Source of the DNA: Pseudomarimonas salicorniae
GTDB taxonomy: Bacteria > Pseudomonadota > Gammaproteobacteria > Xanthomonadales > Xanthomonadaceae
NCBI RefSeq assembly: GCF_023156535.1
Contig: NZ_JALNMH010000001.1
Coordinates: 496,001-560,000 of the forward strand
Length of the DNA stretch: 64,000 nucleotides
Direction of reading: 5' to 3'
This document shows, in pieces, positions 44,800 to 53,663 of the stretch. The notes below the pieces were generated by a model, which did not search any database, was not told the DNA's origin, and worked only from the letters and a program-made list of their open reading frames with translations. Position numbers and translations under genes: made by a program. Every line of letters starts with the position of its first letter. The stretch's first letter is position 1.

Positions 44800-45101
44800 G
44801 TGTCCGTCCCTCACCGGATCGAATGCGCGTCTGCCATATTGAGTTGGACCGCCGCCTGCTGGCCCTGGACGGGCCGGCGGGCGGCGTCCCGCTCATCCCC
44901 GACGCGCCGGCGGGCGCCGATCTTCGGCCGGGCCGGCTTGGCGGCTGGAGCGATGTCAACCGCCTGCGGGCGATGCACGAGGGCCGGCACCCGGACGACA
45001 GTGCCATCGCCCCCTTCATGCCCTGGCCGACGATGGGCAAGATGAGCGACATCCAACTGCGTGCGCTCCGCGCCTCCCTGCGCACGCCGCCCCCCGCCTG
45101 A
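44800..45101 (+). pseudogene. cytochrome c domain relic, frameshift inside the heme motif
   Basis: The translation ending [34 protein letters not shown] and SLRTPP matches the C-terminal half of a class I cytochrome c domain (LGGWS, MPW, MSD-x-x-L motifs). The upstream frame gives E-C-A-S and the downstream frame gives C-H-I at the same point: TGCGCGTC directly followed by TGCCAT would encode CASCH if one base were restored. A single-base deletion thus breaks the heme-binding motif. No signal peptide or N-terminal half is seen; the frame merges with the TRAP gene's end. An assembly error is possible. Confidence 0.65.
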
Positions 45102-45109
45102 GGACCCGG

Positions 45110-47595
45110 ATGCACGGACCCGCCCTGCCCATCGATGCGCAGCTCCCGGCCCTGCGCGCCGCGCTGGAAGCCGGCACCCGCCTGGTCCTCGAGGCGCCCC
45201 CCGGAGCGGGCAAGACCACCCGCGTGCCGCTGGCCCTGCTCGATGCCCTGTGGCGTGGGGACGGTCGCATCCTGATGCTGGAGCCGCGCCGCGCCGCGTC
45301 GCCGCCCGCGCGGCCGCGGCCTTCATGGCCGAGTCGCTGGGCGAGGCGGTAGGTGAAACGGTAGGTTATAGAATCCGCTTCGAGTCGAAGGTCGGGGCGC
45401 GGACCCGGATCGAGGTGGTCACCGAAGGCATCCTCGCCCGGATGATCCAGGACGACCCGCTGCTCGACGGCGTCGCCGCGCTGATCTTCGACGAGTTCCA
45501 CGAGCGCCACCTCAGCGCCGACCTCGGCCTGGCCCTCGCCCTCGATGTGCAGGCCCAGCTGCGTGAGGACCTGCGCATCGTGCTGATGTCGGCGACGCTC
45601 GACGGCGAGCGCCTGGTGCGCTGGCTGGACGCCGCCGGGCTGCGTTCGGAGGGGCGCAGTCATCCAGTCGAGATCGGCCACTTTCCAGCCCTTCGCGACG
45701 AGCCCCTGACCGGCCAGCTGCGCCGCTGCGTCGAACGTGCTCTGGAGGCGCATCCGGGTGACCTGCTGGTCTTCCTGCCCGGCCAGCGCGAGATCGCCCA
45801 GGCCGAGCGCGCCCTGCTTGATGCCCTGGCCGGCCGCGACGTTCGCCTGCTCGCCCTGCACGGTGAGCTGTCGGTGGAACGGCAAGTTGAGGTGCTGCGC
45901 CCCGACCCCGAAGGACGGCGGCGGGTGGTGCTGGCGACCAACGTCGCCGAAAGCTCGGTCACCCTGCCTGCGGTGCGGGTGGTGATCGACTCCGGGCTGG
46001 CCCGCGAGCCGCGCTTCGATCCCAACTCCGGGTTCTCGCGGCTGGCCACGGTGAGCATCAGCCAGGCTTCCGCCGACCAGCGCGCAGGACGCGCCGGCCG
46101 CGTCGCCGAGGGTTGGTGCTACCGGCTGTGGCCGGCCTCCCAGCGTCTCGAACCCCAGCGGCGCGCCGAGATCGGCCAGGTCGAGCTGTCCGCCCTGGTC
46201 CTGGAGATGGCCGTCTGGGGCAGCAGCGCGCTGCGCTTCCCCGATCCGCCTCCGCCCGGGGCGCTGGCCGCCGGCCAGGAGCTGCTGCGCCGCCTCGGCG
46301 CCCTGGAGGGCGAGGCGATCACCCCGCTGGGCCGGCGCATGCTGGCGCTTGGCACCCAGCCGCGGTTGGCCGCCATGCTGGCGGCGGCGGGGGAGGGTGA
46401 ACGAGGCCTTGCCTGCGATCTCGCCGCCCTGGTCGAATCGCGCGATCCGCTGCGAGACCGGCGCGACGATCTGCTCTCGCGCTGGCAGGCGCTGGCCGCC
46501 CTGCGCGCCGGTCGCGCCGATCCCGGCGTCCATCGTGGGACGCTGCAGGGCATCGAGCGTCAGGCCGGGCAATGGCGGCGTCGCCTGGGCGCCCGCGGCG
46601 CGCCGACGGAGGCCAGCGGGTATGCGCTGGGCAACCTGCTGGCGCATGCCTTCCCCGACCGCATCGCCCGACAGCACCCGCAGCAGCCGCGCCGCTACCA
46701 GCTGGCCAACGGGCGCAGTGCGCGGCTGTTCGAGGACAGCGCCCTATTCGGCGAACCCTGGCTGGTGATCAGCGAACTGCGCCATGAGCACGGCGATGCG
46801 CTGATCCTGCGCGGCACGCCGGTCGATCCGGCAAAATTGCAGCAAGACTTCGCCGAGCGTTTCACCGAGGTCGATGCGGTGCGCTGGGACGCCGAGCGGC
46901 GCGCGATCGTGGCCCAGCGCGAGCGGCGCTTCGAACGCATCCTGCTCGAGGCCCGGCCCCTGCCGAGCCCTGACCGCTCCCGCTACGCCGAGGCCCTGGT
47001 CGACGCCGTGCGCCAGCTGGGCCTCGCCGCCCTGCCCTGGACCGAAGGCCTGCACCAGCTGCGCGCCCGGATCGAACTGCTGCGCCGACACTGCCCGGAG
47101 CACGGCCTGCCCGACATGTCCGACAGCGCCCTGCTCGATTCGCTGGAGGACTGGCTGCAGCCGGCCCTGGCCGGCAAGGGACGCCTCGACGCGCTGGCCG
47201 AGTCCGAGCTGGACGCTGCCCTGCGCTCCCGCCTCGAGTGGTCGCAGCGCCAGGCGCTGGACCGCCTCGCCCCGACCCGGATCAGTGTGCCCTCGGGCAT
47301 GGATCGGCGGGTCGATTACACCGCCGAGGGCGATCCGGTGCTGGCAGTGAAGCTGCAGGAACTCTTCGGCATGGCCGACACCCCGCGCATCGCCGACGGC
47401 CGCATCCCGCTCACCCTGCACCTTCTCTCGCCCGCCGGCCGCCCGCTGCAGGTCACCCAGGACCTCAAGGGCTTCTGGGAGCGCACCTATCCCGAGGTGC
47501 GCAAGGAGATGAAGGGGCGGTACCCGAAGCACCCGTGGCCCGACGACCCCTGGTCGGCCACCCCCACCCATCGGGCCAAGCCGCGCGGTGCATAG
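45110..47595 (+). pseudogene. hrpB: ATP-dependent RNA helicase HrpB, apparently frameshifted
   Basis: This is a DEAH-box helicase of about 828 residues when the frame is repaired. The N-terminal part ([20 protein letters not shown], Walker [17 protein letters not shown]) reads in one frame from 45110; the rest ([41 protein letters not shown], then the HrpB C-terminal domain) reads in another frame. The switch lies near 45290-45298 in GCGCCGCGCCGCGTCGCC and needs one extra base. Everything else is intact. Either a real recent mutation, a slip in a GC-rich run, or a sequence error. Its last 20 codons lie inside a 192-bp tandem repeat. Confidence 0.88.
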
Positions 47596-47993
47596 GGCCG
47601 AAGGGGTGCAGCCCACATCGATTCGGCATCCTGCCTCATCGTGTGGGTCCGGCCCTGCGCACTCCGTGCTCCGGGCGTTCGGCCCGGCATACAGGCTGGC
47701 GCCTGCATGAACGCCGGGCCTCACCCCTGGCCCGACGACCCCTGGTCGGCCACCCCCACCCATCGGGCCAAGCCGCGCGGTGCATAGGGCCGAAGGGGTG
47801 CAGCCCACATCGATTCGGCATCCTGCCTCATCGTGTGGGTCCGGCCCTGCGCACTCCGTGCTCCGGGCGTTCGGCCCGGCATACAGGCTGGCGCCTGCAT
47901 GGACGCCGGGCCTCACCCCTGGCCCGACGACCCCTGGTCGGCCACCCCCACCCATCGGGCCAAGCCGCGCAATGCATAGGGTTAGAAAGGGGT
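47537..47993 (+). repeat. 192-bp tandem repeat spanning the hrpB 3' end
   Basis: Units begin GGCCCGACGACCCC at 47537, 47729 and 47921, exactly 192 bases (64 codons) apart. The first two are full length and differ visibly only at one base (CATGAACG versus CATGGACG); the third fades after GCATAGGG near 47993. Unit 1 contains the last codons and stop of hrpB, so each later copy carries a duplicate of that coding tail. Long open frames across the array on both strands are by-products of the period being divisible by three. Confidence 0.93.
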
Positions 47994-48017
47994 AGGTCGG
48001 GCGCAACGCAGACATCA

Positions 48018-48216
48018 ATAGGGTGCGGCTGGCCGCACCGGGCGTACCGTCCGAACGCCTGTATCGGTGCGTCCAAGACGCACCCTATGGGGCTTCGCCG
48101 ACGCGCAACGAAGCCCGACTGTGGGAGCGCCCTTGGGCGCGACCGCGGAAACCCGCTCTGGCCGCGGTCTGTGGTGAATCCGTAGCGCCGCGGTCGCGCC
48201 CAAGGGCGCTCCCACA
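48018..48216. repeat. composite palindromic repeat, copy 3 (elements A and B, B loop inverted)
   Basis: Element A (48018-48089) and element B (48120-48216) have the same order and spacing as at 13640-13838. The middle of B reads CTCTGGCC...GTGGTGAATCC, which is the reverse complement of the middle of copy 1 (GGATTCACCAC...GGCCAGAG), while the A element keeps its direction. Confidence 0.9.
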
Positions 48217-48270
48217 ATGTGACTCCGGCGAGATATGCATTGCGGCGCAGGATCTGGCAACGCCGTTGCG

Positions 48271-48337
48271 TGTAGGAGCCAGCTTGCTGGCGATCGTCCC
48301 GTCCGGCGTGCCTATCGCCAGCAAGCTGGCTCCTACA
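48271..48337. repeat. element C: palindromic repeat, copy 2
   Basis: The 24-base arms begin TGTAGGAGCCAGCTTGC and pair perfectly around a 19-base loop. It is the same element as 40824-40892, in the same loop direction. It closes the repeat cluster between hrpB and the convergent ubiB gene; 48338-48417 shows nothing recognisable. Confidence 0.9.
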
Positions 48338-48417
48338 TTCGGGTCTTGCCGAACGTCCGATTGGCGCCCTCGATGCCCGTCCACCCCGGGCGCTGCGCTC
48401 CGGCGCAGCGGCGGGGC

Positions 48418-50073
48418 TCAGCTGCGTTTCGGCCAGGCCGCGTAGAAGGCGCCTAGCGCGCCGACCGCGGCGATCCACACGGCAGCGGCGACATCGAACA
48501 CCTGTGGCCCGCCGGCCTCGAGGGAATAGAGCACAGCGGCGGTGACCATGAGCCCGGTGCCAAGGATGGCGTAGACCGTCTTGCGCTGGCCCTCGCGGCT
48601 GACCGCGACCAGGGCCTGCAGGTCCAGCGAGCGCATCTGCAGGGCATGCTGGCCAGTGGTCTGCTGGACCAGCCACTCGCGGATCAAGCGCGGCATGTCC
48701 GGCGCATGGGTCATGATCTCCGGCATCCGCTTGCGCAACTCGCGGCCGAGCTGGGCGGGGCTGTAGCGCTCGCGCAGGATCTGCTCCAGCACCGGATGGG
48801 CGACCGCCCAGATATCCAACTGCGGATCGAGCAGGCGGCCGACGCCCTCGATGTTGAGCAGGGTCTTCTGCAGCAGGATCAGCTGCGGCTGCAGGGTCAG
48901 CTCGTACTGCTGCGCGGTTCGGAACAGCTTGACCACCACCTCGCCCAGCGCGATTTCCGACAGCGGGCGGGTGAAGTAGGGCTCGCAGACTGCCCGGGTG
49001 GCGGCCTCCAGTTCCTCGATGCGCACGCTGGCCGGCATCCAGCCCGCCTCCACGTGCAGCTCGGCAATGCGCCGGTAGTCACGCTGGAACACCGCCATGA
49101 AGTTCTCGGCGAGGTAGTACTGATCCCGCGCGGGCAACTGGCCCATGATTCCGAAATCCAGCGCGATGAAGCGCGGATTGCCCGGCGTCGAGGGATCGAC
49201 CCAGATGTTTCCGGCATGGGCGTCGGCGTGGAAGAAGTTGTCGCGGAAGACCTGGGTGTAGAACACCCGCACGCCCTTGGCCGCCAGCACGCGACGATCG
49301 ACTCCGGCCGCGTCCAGCGCCTTGACGTCGTCGCTGGGGATGCCGCGCACCCGCTCCAGGGTCAGCACGCGCTCGGCGCTGTGGCTCCAGTGCACCTCGG
49401 GCACGTAGAGGTCCGGCGAATCCTTCCAGTTGCGCCGCAACAGCGAGGCGTTGGCGCCCTCGCGCTGCAGGTCCAGTTCGCCCTTCAGCGTGGACTCGAT
49501 CTCGGCGATCACCTCGAGCGGGCGGATCTTCTCGGCACGCGGATGGTGGCGCGCGGCCAACTCGGCGAGGGCGCGCAGCAGCGAAATATCGGCGGTGATC
49601 TGCTTCTCGATACCCGGGCGCAGCACCTTGACCACCACCTCGCGGCCATCGGCGAGCCGCGCCGGGTGCACCTGGGCGATCGAGGCCGAGGCCAGCGGAG
49701 TCTCGTCGAACTCGGCGAACAGCTCGGCGATCGGCCGGCCCAGCTCGGACTCGACGATGCGTCGGGCGGCCACGCCGTCGAAGGGCGCCACGCGGTCCTG
49801 GAGCAGGGCCAGCTCTTCGGCGATATCCGGCGGCAGCAGATCGCGCCGGGTCGAAAGCACCTGACCGAACTTGACGAAGATCGGGCCGAGCGACTGCAGC
49901 GCCATGCGCAATCGGGCGCCGCGCGACAGAGCGGCGATCTCGCCGCGCGCCTTCGGTACGAAGGGGCGCAGCAGGCGCATCAGCGGCTCGGCGCCGCTGC
50001 CATCGAGCAGGGAATCCAGCCGATAGCGGACCAGCTCGCGCAGGATGCGCGTGGCCCGGAATACGCTTCTCAT
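48418..50073 (-). CDS. ubiB: ubiquinone biosynthesis regulatory protein kinase UbiB
   Basis: This is a 551-residue atypical kinase/ATPase needed for ubiquinone synthesis. The family-defining motifs are [14 protein letters not shown] (KxGQ), the Ala-rich loop ASASIAQVH, the VVVKVLRPG Lys, [13 protein letters not shown] and the metal-binding ALDFGIMG. Two hydrophobic segments close the C-terminus ([19 protein letters not shown] and [16 protein letters not shown]), anchoring it in the membrane. It overlaps ubiJ by four bases. ubiE, often the first gene of the operon, is not adjacent. Confidence 0.96.
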   Translation of the reverse strand: MRSVFRATRILRELVRYRLDSLLDGSGAEPLMRLLRPFVPKARGEIAALSRGARLRMALQSLGPIFVKFGQVLSTRRDLLPPDIAEELALLQDRVAPFDGVAARRIVESELGRPIAELFAEFDETPLASASIAQVHPARLADGREVVVKVLRPGIEKQITADISLLRALAELAARHHPRAEKIRPLEVIAEIESTLKGELDLQREGANASLLRRNWKDSPDLYVPEVHWSHSAERVLTLERVRGIPSDDVKALDAAGVDRRVLAAKGVRVFYTQVFRDNFFHADAHAGNIWVDPSTPGNPRFIALDFGIMGQLPARDQYYLAENFMAVFQRDYRRIAELHVEAGWMPASVRIEELEAATRAVCEPYFTRPLSEIALGEVVVKLFRTAQQYELTLQPQLILLQKTLLNIEGVGRLLDPQLDIWAVAHPVLEQILRERYSPAQLGRELRKRMPEIMTHAPDMPRLIREWLVQQTTGQHALQMRSLDLQALVAVSREGQRKTVYAILGTGLMVTAAVLYSLEAGGPQVFDVAAAVWIAAVGALGAFYAAWPKRS

Positions 50074-50711
50074 CGAGGCTCGCCTCGCTCGGGCAGGCGG
50101 CCGATCCTCACTTCAAGGCGTTCCACCGCGTCGCGAAGCTCGTCGACATCGTCGAAGAAGGCCTCCTGCTCGGCCCGCGAGACCAGGTCGCGGCGCTCCT
50201 CCACCAGGTAGTCCACCGCGCCGCGGGCGGCCTGCCCGCCGAGCTCACGGCCCTGGCGCAGGCCCTCGCGCAGGGCGCGGGCGATCTGCACGCCCAGCAC
50301 CTCGCCGAAGACCCGGGAGAAGGCGGCGTCGAAATCCGGATCGAAGCCGCGGGCCAGCTTCTGCAGGCGCTGGGCCAGTTCGGCATCACCGCTGATGCGC
50401 ATGCGACCCGCGCCCGGGGCGCTGCCGGCCTGGGGCAATAGCTGGCCGATCATCGCGCCCAGCGTGGTCTTCAGGCTGAGGTCGGGCTCCCCGGTGGTGG
50501 TGGCCGGGCCGACCCGCAGGCGATCGCCCTCGACGCGCAGTTCCATCGACAGCGGCGGTGCGGCCAGGTGCAGCTGGATGCGCCGGCCATCCAGCGTCGG
50601 CAGGGCGGCACGGGTCTCCGGATCCAGGGCCAGCACGCGGTCCAGGGCGGCCTCGAGGGCGCGTCCGGCCATCGGCAGGGCGGCGCGCAGGGGGGCGGGA
50701 AGCTCGTTCAT
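50070..50711 (-). CDS. ubiJ: ubiquinone biosynthesis accessory factor UbiJ (SCP2 domain)
   Basis: This is a 213-residue lipid-binding scaffold of the Ubi complex. The N-terminal SCP2 domain covers residues about 10-110 ([48 protein letters not shown]), and the C-terminal helices end in a coiled-coil-like stretch ([20 protein letters not shown]), as in UbiJ. Its stop overlaps the ubiB ATG (ATGA), the usual ubiJ-ubiB arrangement. It probably presents polyprenyl intermediates to the ubiquinone hydroxylases and methylases. Confidence 0.93.
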   Translation of the reverse strand: MNELPAPLRAALPMAGRALEAALDRVLALDPETRAALPTLDGRRIQLHLAAPPLSMELRVEGDRLRVGPATTTGEPDLSLKTTLGAMIGQLLPQAGSAPGAGRMRISGDAELAQRLQKLARGFDPDFDAAFSRVFGEVLGVQIARALREGLRQGRELGGQAARGAVDYLVEERRDLVSRAEQEAFFDDVDELRDAVERLEVRIGRLPERGEPR

Positions 50712-50766
50712 CCCGTCATTGTAGGCGGGCGCCGCGAGAAGGCGGCGTGGCGCCCGCCGGCGGGGT

Positions 50767-51501
50767 TCAGGTGCCCGCGGCCTGCAGCGTCGGTGCCGGC
50801 TCCTGGCCGCCGCGGCGAGTCAGTGCTGCCCGCAGCACGCGGGACTCGCCCCGACCTGCCTGGGGCGGCAGGCCGTCCAGCCACCGTCCCAGCGCCCGCT
50901 CGCTGTCCAGCATCGGAACCAGGCTGGCGCGGCGCGCCCAGTCCAGCGGCTCGTCGCTCCACAGCGCGGTCGAGCGCACCAGGGCCGCGTGTTCGCGCGC
51001 GCGACCGAGCAGGTAGCCACTGACCCCCTCAGGCCCCGGCGAGTGGACGATCACCACATGCGAGGCGTTGAGCAGACCCATCTCCATCGCAGCCACCGAG
51101 AGCACCTCCTGCAGGGGGTTGGCCTCCATGCCGGGCAGGAAGCGCAGCTCGTCGTGGGCATCCAGCCAGAAGGCCATGCCGCTGGTATTGCCCAGGGAGG
51201 CGATCCGCTTGGCATCCAGGATGTCGGCCTGGCGATAGGCCACATACAGGCGACGTGGCCGGCGCCGGTTGCGCAGCGGGCGCAGGCTGGCCAGGAACTC
51301 CATCAGGGCGTCCTCGATCGGCGCGGGATTGGCTCGCGCGGTGAGCAGGCCCTCGGAGGAGAACCAGGGCTTGAGCGCCTCCAGCAGCAGCTCCCAGGCG
51401 CCGTTGCCGACGCATTGGGTATCCGCATAGCGGCGGTGCCACAGGTTGTGCAGGGGTGATTCGGGTTGGCGCGGCAGGCGCCCGTCGAAATTGCGCGGCA
51501 T
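50767..51501 (-). CDS. TIR-like domain protein of unknown function
   Basis: This is a 244-residue cytoplasmic protein. Residues about 80-210 follow the TIR/SEFIR layout: first strand RRLYVAYRQAD (compare the usual ISYR-x-AD box), GMAFWLDAHDE (box 2, compare V-WLD), a helix, ASHVVIVHSP and SGYLLGRAREHAAL, then DEPLDWARRASLVPML. The Glu used by TIR NADases is not evident in the helix where it is expected; Leu appears in its place. The N-terminal 75 residues match nothing I know. The start at 51501 is chosen; the longer frame to 51630 lacks support. It is divergent from a sigma-factor gene across 298 bases. Confidence 0.6.
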   Translation of the reverse strand: MPRNFDGRLPRQPESPLHNLWHRRYADTQCVGNGAWELLLEALKPWFSSEGLLTARANPAPIEDALMEFLASLRPLRNRRRPRRLYVAYRQADILDAKRIASLGNTSGMAFWLDAHDELRFLPGMEANPLQEVLSVAAMEMGLLNASHVVIVHSPGPEGVSGYLLGRAREHAALVRSTALWSDEPLDWARRASLVPMLDSERALGRWLDGLPPQAGRGESRVLRAALTRRGGQEPAPTLQAAGT

Positions 51502-51744
51502 CGTAAGCTTCCTTGGCCCGGGACAGCGGGGCCCCAGTGCTGAGGTGTCACCACCGGGCCGGATCTCCCACCCCCCGCGCACCGGCCGACGGACGGTGCC
51601 CTGCAACCCGCCCCTCCCGCCCAGGCCCAACGGCCGCGGCCCTGGTCATCGACCCGTCGGGACGCGACCCATGTCAGCCCTTCACTGACTGGCAACTGGG
51701 CGACCAGCGCTGCGTGAAGGCGATCCCAGGACCGGAAAAAACTG

Positions 51745-51778
51745 CCGTTTGACTGGATTTCGGCTCAAACGGACATAG
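51745..51778 (+). promoter_or_regulatory. promoter-like site overlapped by a perfect inverted repeat
   Basis: CCGTTTGA (51745-51752) and TCAAACGG (51765-51772) are perfect inverses 12 bases apart. TTGACT (51749-51754) inside the left arm is a good -35 hexamer, with ACATAG (51773-51778) at 18 bases as a possible -10. The layout fits an operator over the promoter of the sigma-factor gene. Confidence 0.5.
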
Positions 51779-51799
51779 GCTCCCCTTCGCCCTGCCGCT

Positions 51800-52483
51800 A
51801 TGCTGGACCCGGGATCGATTCCGGCACGGGCCATGACCGGCGACGGCAGCACAGACCAGGCAGCACGCAGCGGAACCCCGGCCCTCGCGCCGGTGGCCGT
51901 CGCGGCGCCCTGTGCGCCGCCCGACTATGCCGGGATGCTGGAGCGCGTGCGGTCGGGGGACCGTGACGCCGAGACCGAGCTGGTGCTGGCCCTCTCCGAG
52001 CCCCTGGCCATGGTGCTGCGGCGCCGGCTGGGCCGCGACGACCGCTGCGCCGATCTGCAGCAGGACACCTTGCTGGTCGTCCTCGAAGCCGCGCGCGAGG
52101 GGCGCGTGATCGAGCCGCGGGCCCTGGTCGAGTTCACCCTGGAGACTGCCCGGCGCCTGGCCATGAACGCCGAGCGCAAGGTCTATCGCCAGCGCACCGA
52201 TGCCGACGCCGAGCTGCTTGATCGCGTCGCCGATGCCCAGCAGCCCACGGTGCTCGACGTGATCGCGGCCGAGGAGCGCCGCCACTGCGTGCGCGCCGTG
52301 CTGGCCTCGATGCGCAACGAGCGCGACCGCCAGGTCCTCTACAGCTACTACATCGAAGAACAACCCACCGCCCTGGTCCAGGCGCGATTCGCGCTGGACA
52401 GCGTCCAGCTGGGCCGTGTCCTGCACCGCGCAAGGCAGCGTTTTCTCGCCTTGTGGCAGGGCACGCGTGCCGAATACACCTGA
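51800..52483 (+). CDS. sigma-70 family RNA polymerase sigma factor (ECF-like)
   Basis: This is a protein of 227 residues from ATG 51800, or 216 from ATG 51833; neither has a strong ribosome site. The first 45 residues are Ala/Pro-rich. Region 2 is MLERVRSGDRDAETELVLAL through CADLQQDTLLVVLEAAREG, and region 4 is RDRQVLYSYYIEEQPTALVQ with a second helix DSVQLGRVLHRARQRF. It is followed 9 bases later by a single-pass membrane protein gene, the usual place for an anti-sigma factor. Its target promoters are unknown; the facing CHAT operon is a candidate. Confidence 0.83.
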   Translation: MLDPGSIPARAMTGDGSTDQAARSGTPALAPVAVAAPCAPPDYAGMLERVRSGDRDAETELVLALSEPLAMVLRRRLGRDDRCADLQQDTLLVVLEAAREGRVIEPRALVEFTLETARRLAMNAERKVYRQRTDADAELLDRVADAQQPTVLDVIAAEERRHCVRAVLASMRNERDRQVLYSYYIEEQPTALVQARFALDSVQLGRVLHRARQRFLALWQGTRAEYT

Positions 52484-52492
52484 GGTGACCCG

Positions 52493-53137
52493 ATGAGCCT
52501 GATGCCGCCACCCGTGGTTTCCGAAGAGGACAACCGACTGCTGCGAGCCTGGCGTCGCGGTGAGCTTGACGAGGCCGCGAGCAGCGCCTTCGAGGTGCGA
52601 CTGTTCATGGAGCCCGACCTCCTCCGCGCGGCCCAGGCCGATGCCGCCTTCGAGCAGGCCATGGACGAGGAGCGTGCCAACCCGCCGGCCGTCGCCGCGA
52701 AGACAGCGCGTCGCCGTGGCCAGCGGCGCGCCGCGATCGGCCTTGCCCTCGCCGCCACGGTGGCTGGGGTCGCCGTGCTGCCGCAGCTGCTGCGCGCCCC
52801 GCAGCCGGTCTCGACCGGCAACGTGGAATGGGTCAGCGTCGACGTCCGCCGTGGCGCGGAAGAGCCGATGCTGGTTGCGCCGCGCAGTCGCACCCGCCTG
52901 CTCGCGCTGGAGGTCCCGGCGCCCGCGCAGGGCACGCTGTTCGACGTCGCCCTGGTGCCCGACGGCGGCGGGCCGCCGCCGATCCACCTCAGCCAGCTCG
53001 ATGCCGACCAGGGCGTGCTCAGCCTCGCTTTCGAACGCGCGGCCCTGGAGCCCGGCGTCTATCACATCGAGATCCGCCCGCACGGCGAAGCCGACGCCGA
53101 GCCGGTGAGCCGGCTGGCGTTTCGCTATCGGCCCTGA
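52493..53137 (+). CDS. single-pass membrane protein, putative anti-sigma factor
   Basis: This is a 214-residue protein. The cytoplasmic N-terminus (EEDNRLLRAWRRGELDEAAS) resembles the start of anti-sigma and zf-HC2-like domains but lacks the zinc ligands. A membrane segment follows near residues 80-97 (AAIGLALAATVAGVAVLP). The outer part, about 110 residues, is beta-rich (TRLLALEVPAPAQGTLFDVA, LEPGVYHIEIRPHGEA). Position directly after the sigma-factor gene supports a sensor and anti-sigma role. It is convergent with the CHAT operon, with 31 bases between stops. Confidence 0.65.
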   Translation: MSLMPPPVVSEEDNRLLRAWRRGELDEAASSAFEVRLFMEPDLLRAAQADAAFEQAMDEERANPPAVAAKTARRRGQRRAAIGLALAATVAGVAVLPQLLRAPQPVSTGNVEWVSVDVRRGAEEPMLVAPRSRTRLLALEVPAPAQGTLFDVALVPDGGGPPPIHLSQLDADQGVLSLAFERAALEPGVYHIEIRPHGEADAEPVSRLAFRYRP

Positions 53138-53168
53138 GGGGCAGCCTTGGGGTAGCCGCCTGGGGCAT

Positions 53169-53594
53169 TTACGGGATGAGGTTGGGTAGGACGACGGGTT
53201 CGCCTTCGTTGGGGTCGCCGTTCTCCGTGGACGACTTCAGCAAGCTGTCTGCCTGCTCGCGCTCCCCGGCCAGGAACAGCCACCGCAACCAGTTGCCGAG
53301 GCTCTCGACGAAGGAGACCTCTGGCACGGGCCGCTGGCCGGTCGACTCGATCTCCTCCGCCAGGGCGCTGCCCATGGTTCCGAACCCGACCACCAGGGCC
53401 AACAGCAGGGCGACGTGTTTGCCTGCAGGCTGGGCCCGGCGCTCGGCCTCCTGCAGGCTGGGCTGGAAGAAGATCTCGCGTTCCCACTGGTCGATATCTC
53501 CCTGCGACGCGCTGCGATCCGCTCGCGGCGGGACGATCGGGTCCAGGCTGCGGGAGCGGATCGGGGTGACGTTGTTCGAGGCATTGGCTTGCAT
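53169..53594 (-). CDS. single-pass membrane protein downstream of the CHAT gene
   Basis: This is a 141-residue protein of unknown family. The start at 53594 is set by GGAGA seven bases upstream; an in-frame ATG eight codons earlier lacks a site. A basic, Ser/Arg-rich N-terminus and a cytoplasmic helix (QWEREIFFQPSLQEAERRAQ) precede one membrane segment near residues 63-77 (VALLLALVVGFGTMG). The outer part has an amphipathic Trp-rich helix (SLGNWLRWLFLAGEREQADS). It lies 69 bases after the CHAT gene on the same strand and is probably in its operon. Confidence 0.65.
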   Translation of the reverse strand: MQANASNNVTPIRSRSLDPIVPPRADRSASQGDIDQWEREIFFQPSLQEAERRAQPAGKHVALLLALVVGFGTMGSALAEEIESTGQRPVPEVSFVESLGNWLRWLFLAGEREQADSLLKSSTENGDPNEGEPVVLPNLIP

Positions 53595-53663
53595 GGCAGA
53601 GTCTCCGGTTGGTGCCACCGGGATGGGTGGCTTCGGAAACTCTAGGTGTCTCGAACGGGGGTG

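Noticed and set aside
45061-45290. N-terminus of the long downstream hrpB frame
   Set aside because: Its translation is Arg/Pro-rich noise; the genuine HrpB N-terminus with Walker A is in the other frame from 45110.
46744-48018. Minus-strand frame of over 400 codons with 64-residue repeats
   Set aside because: It is created by the 192-bp tandem repeat, whose length is a multiple of three, plus antisense of hrpB. There is no start context and no similarity.
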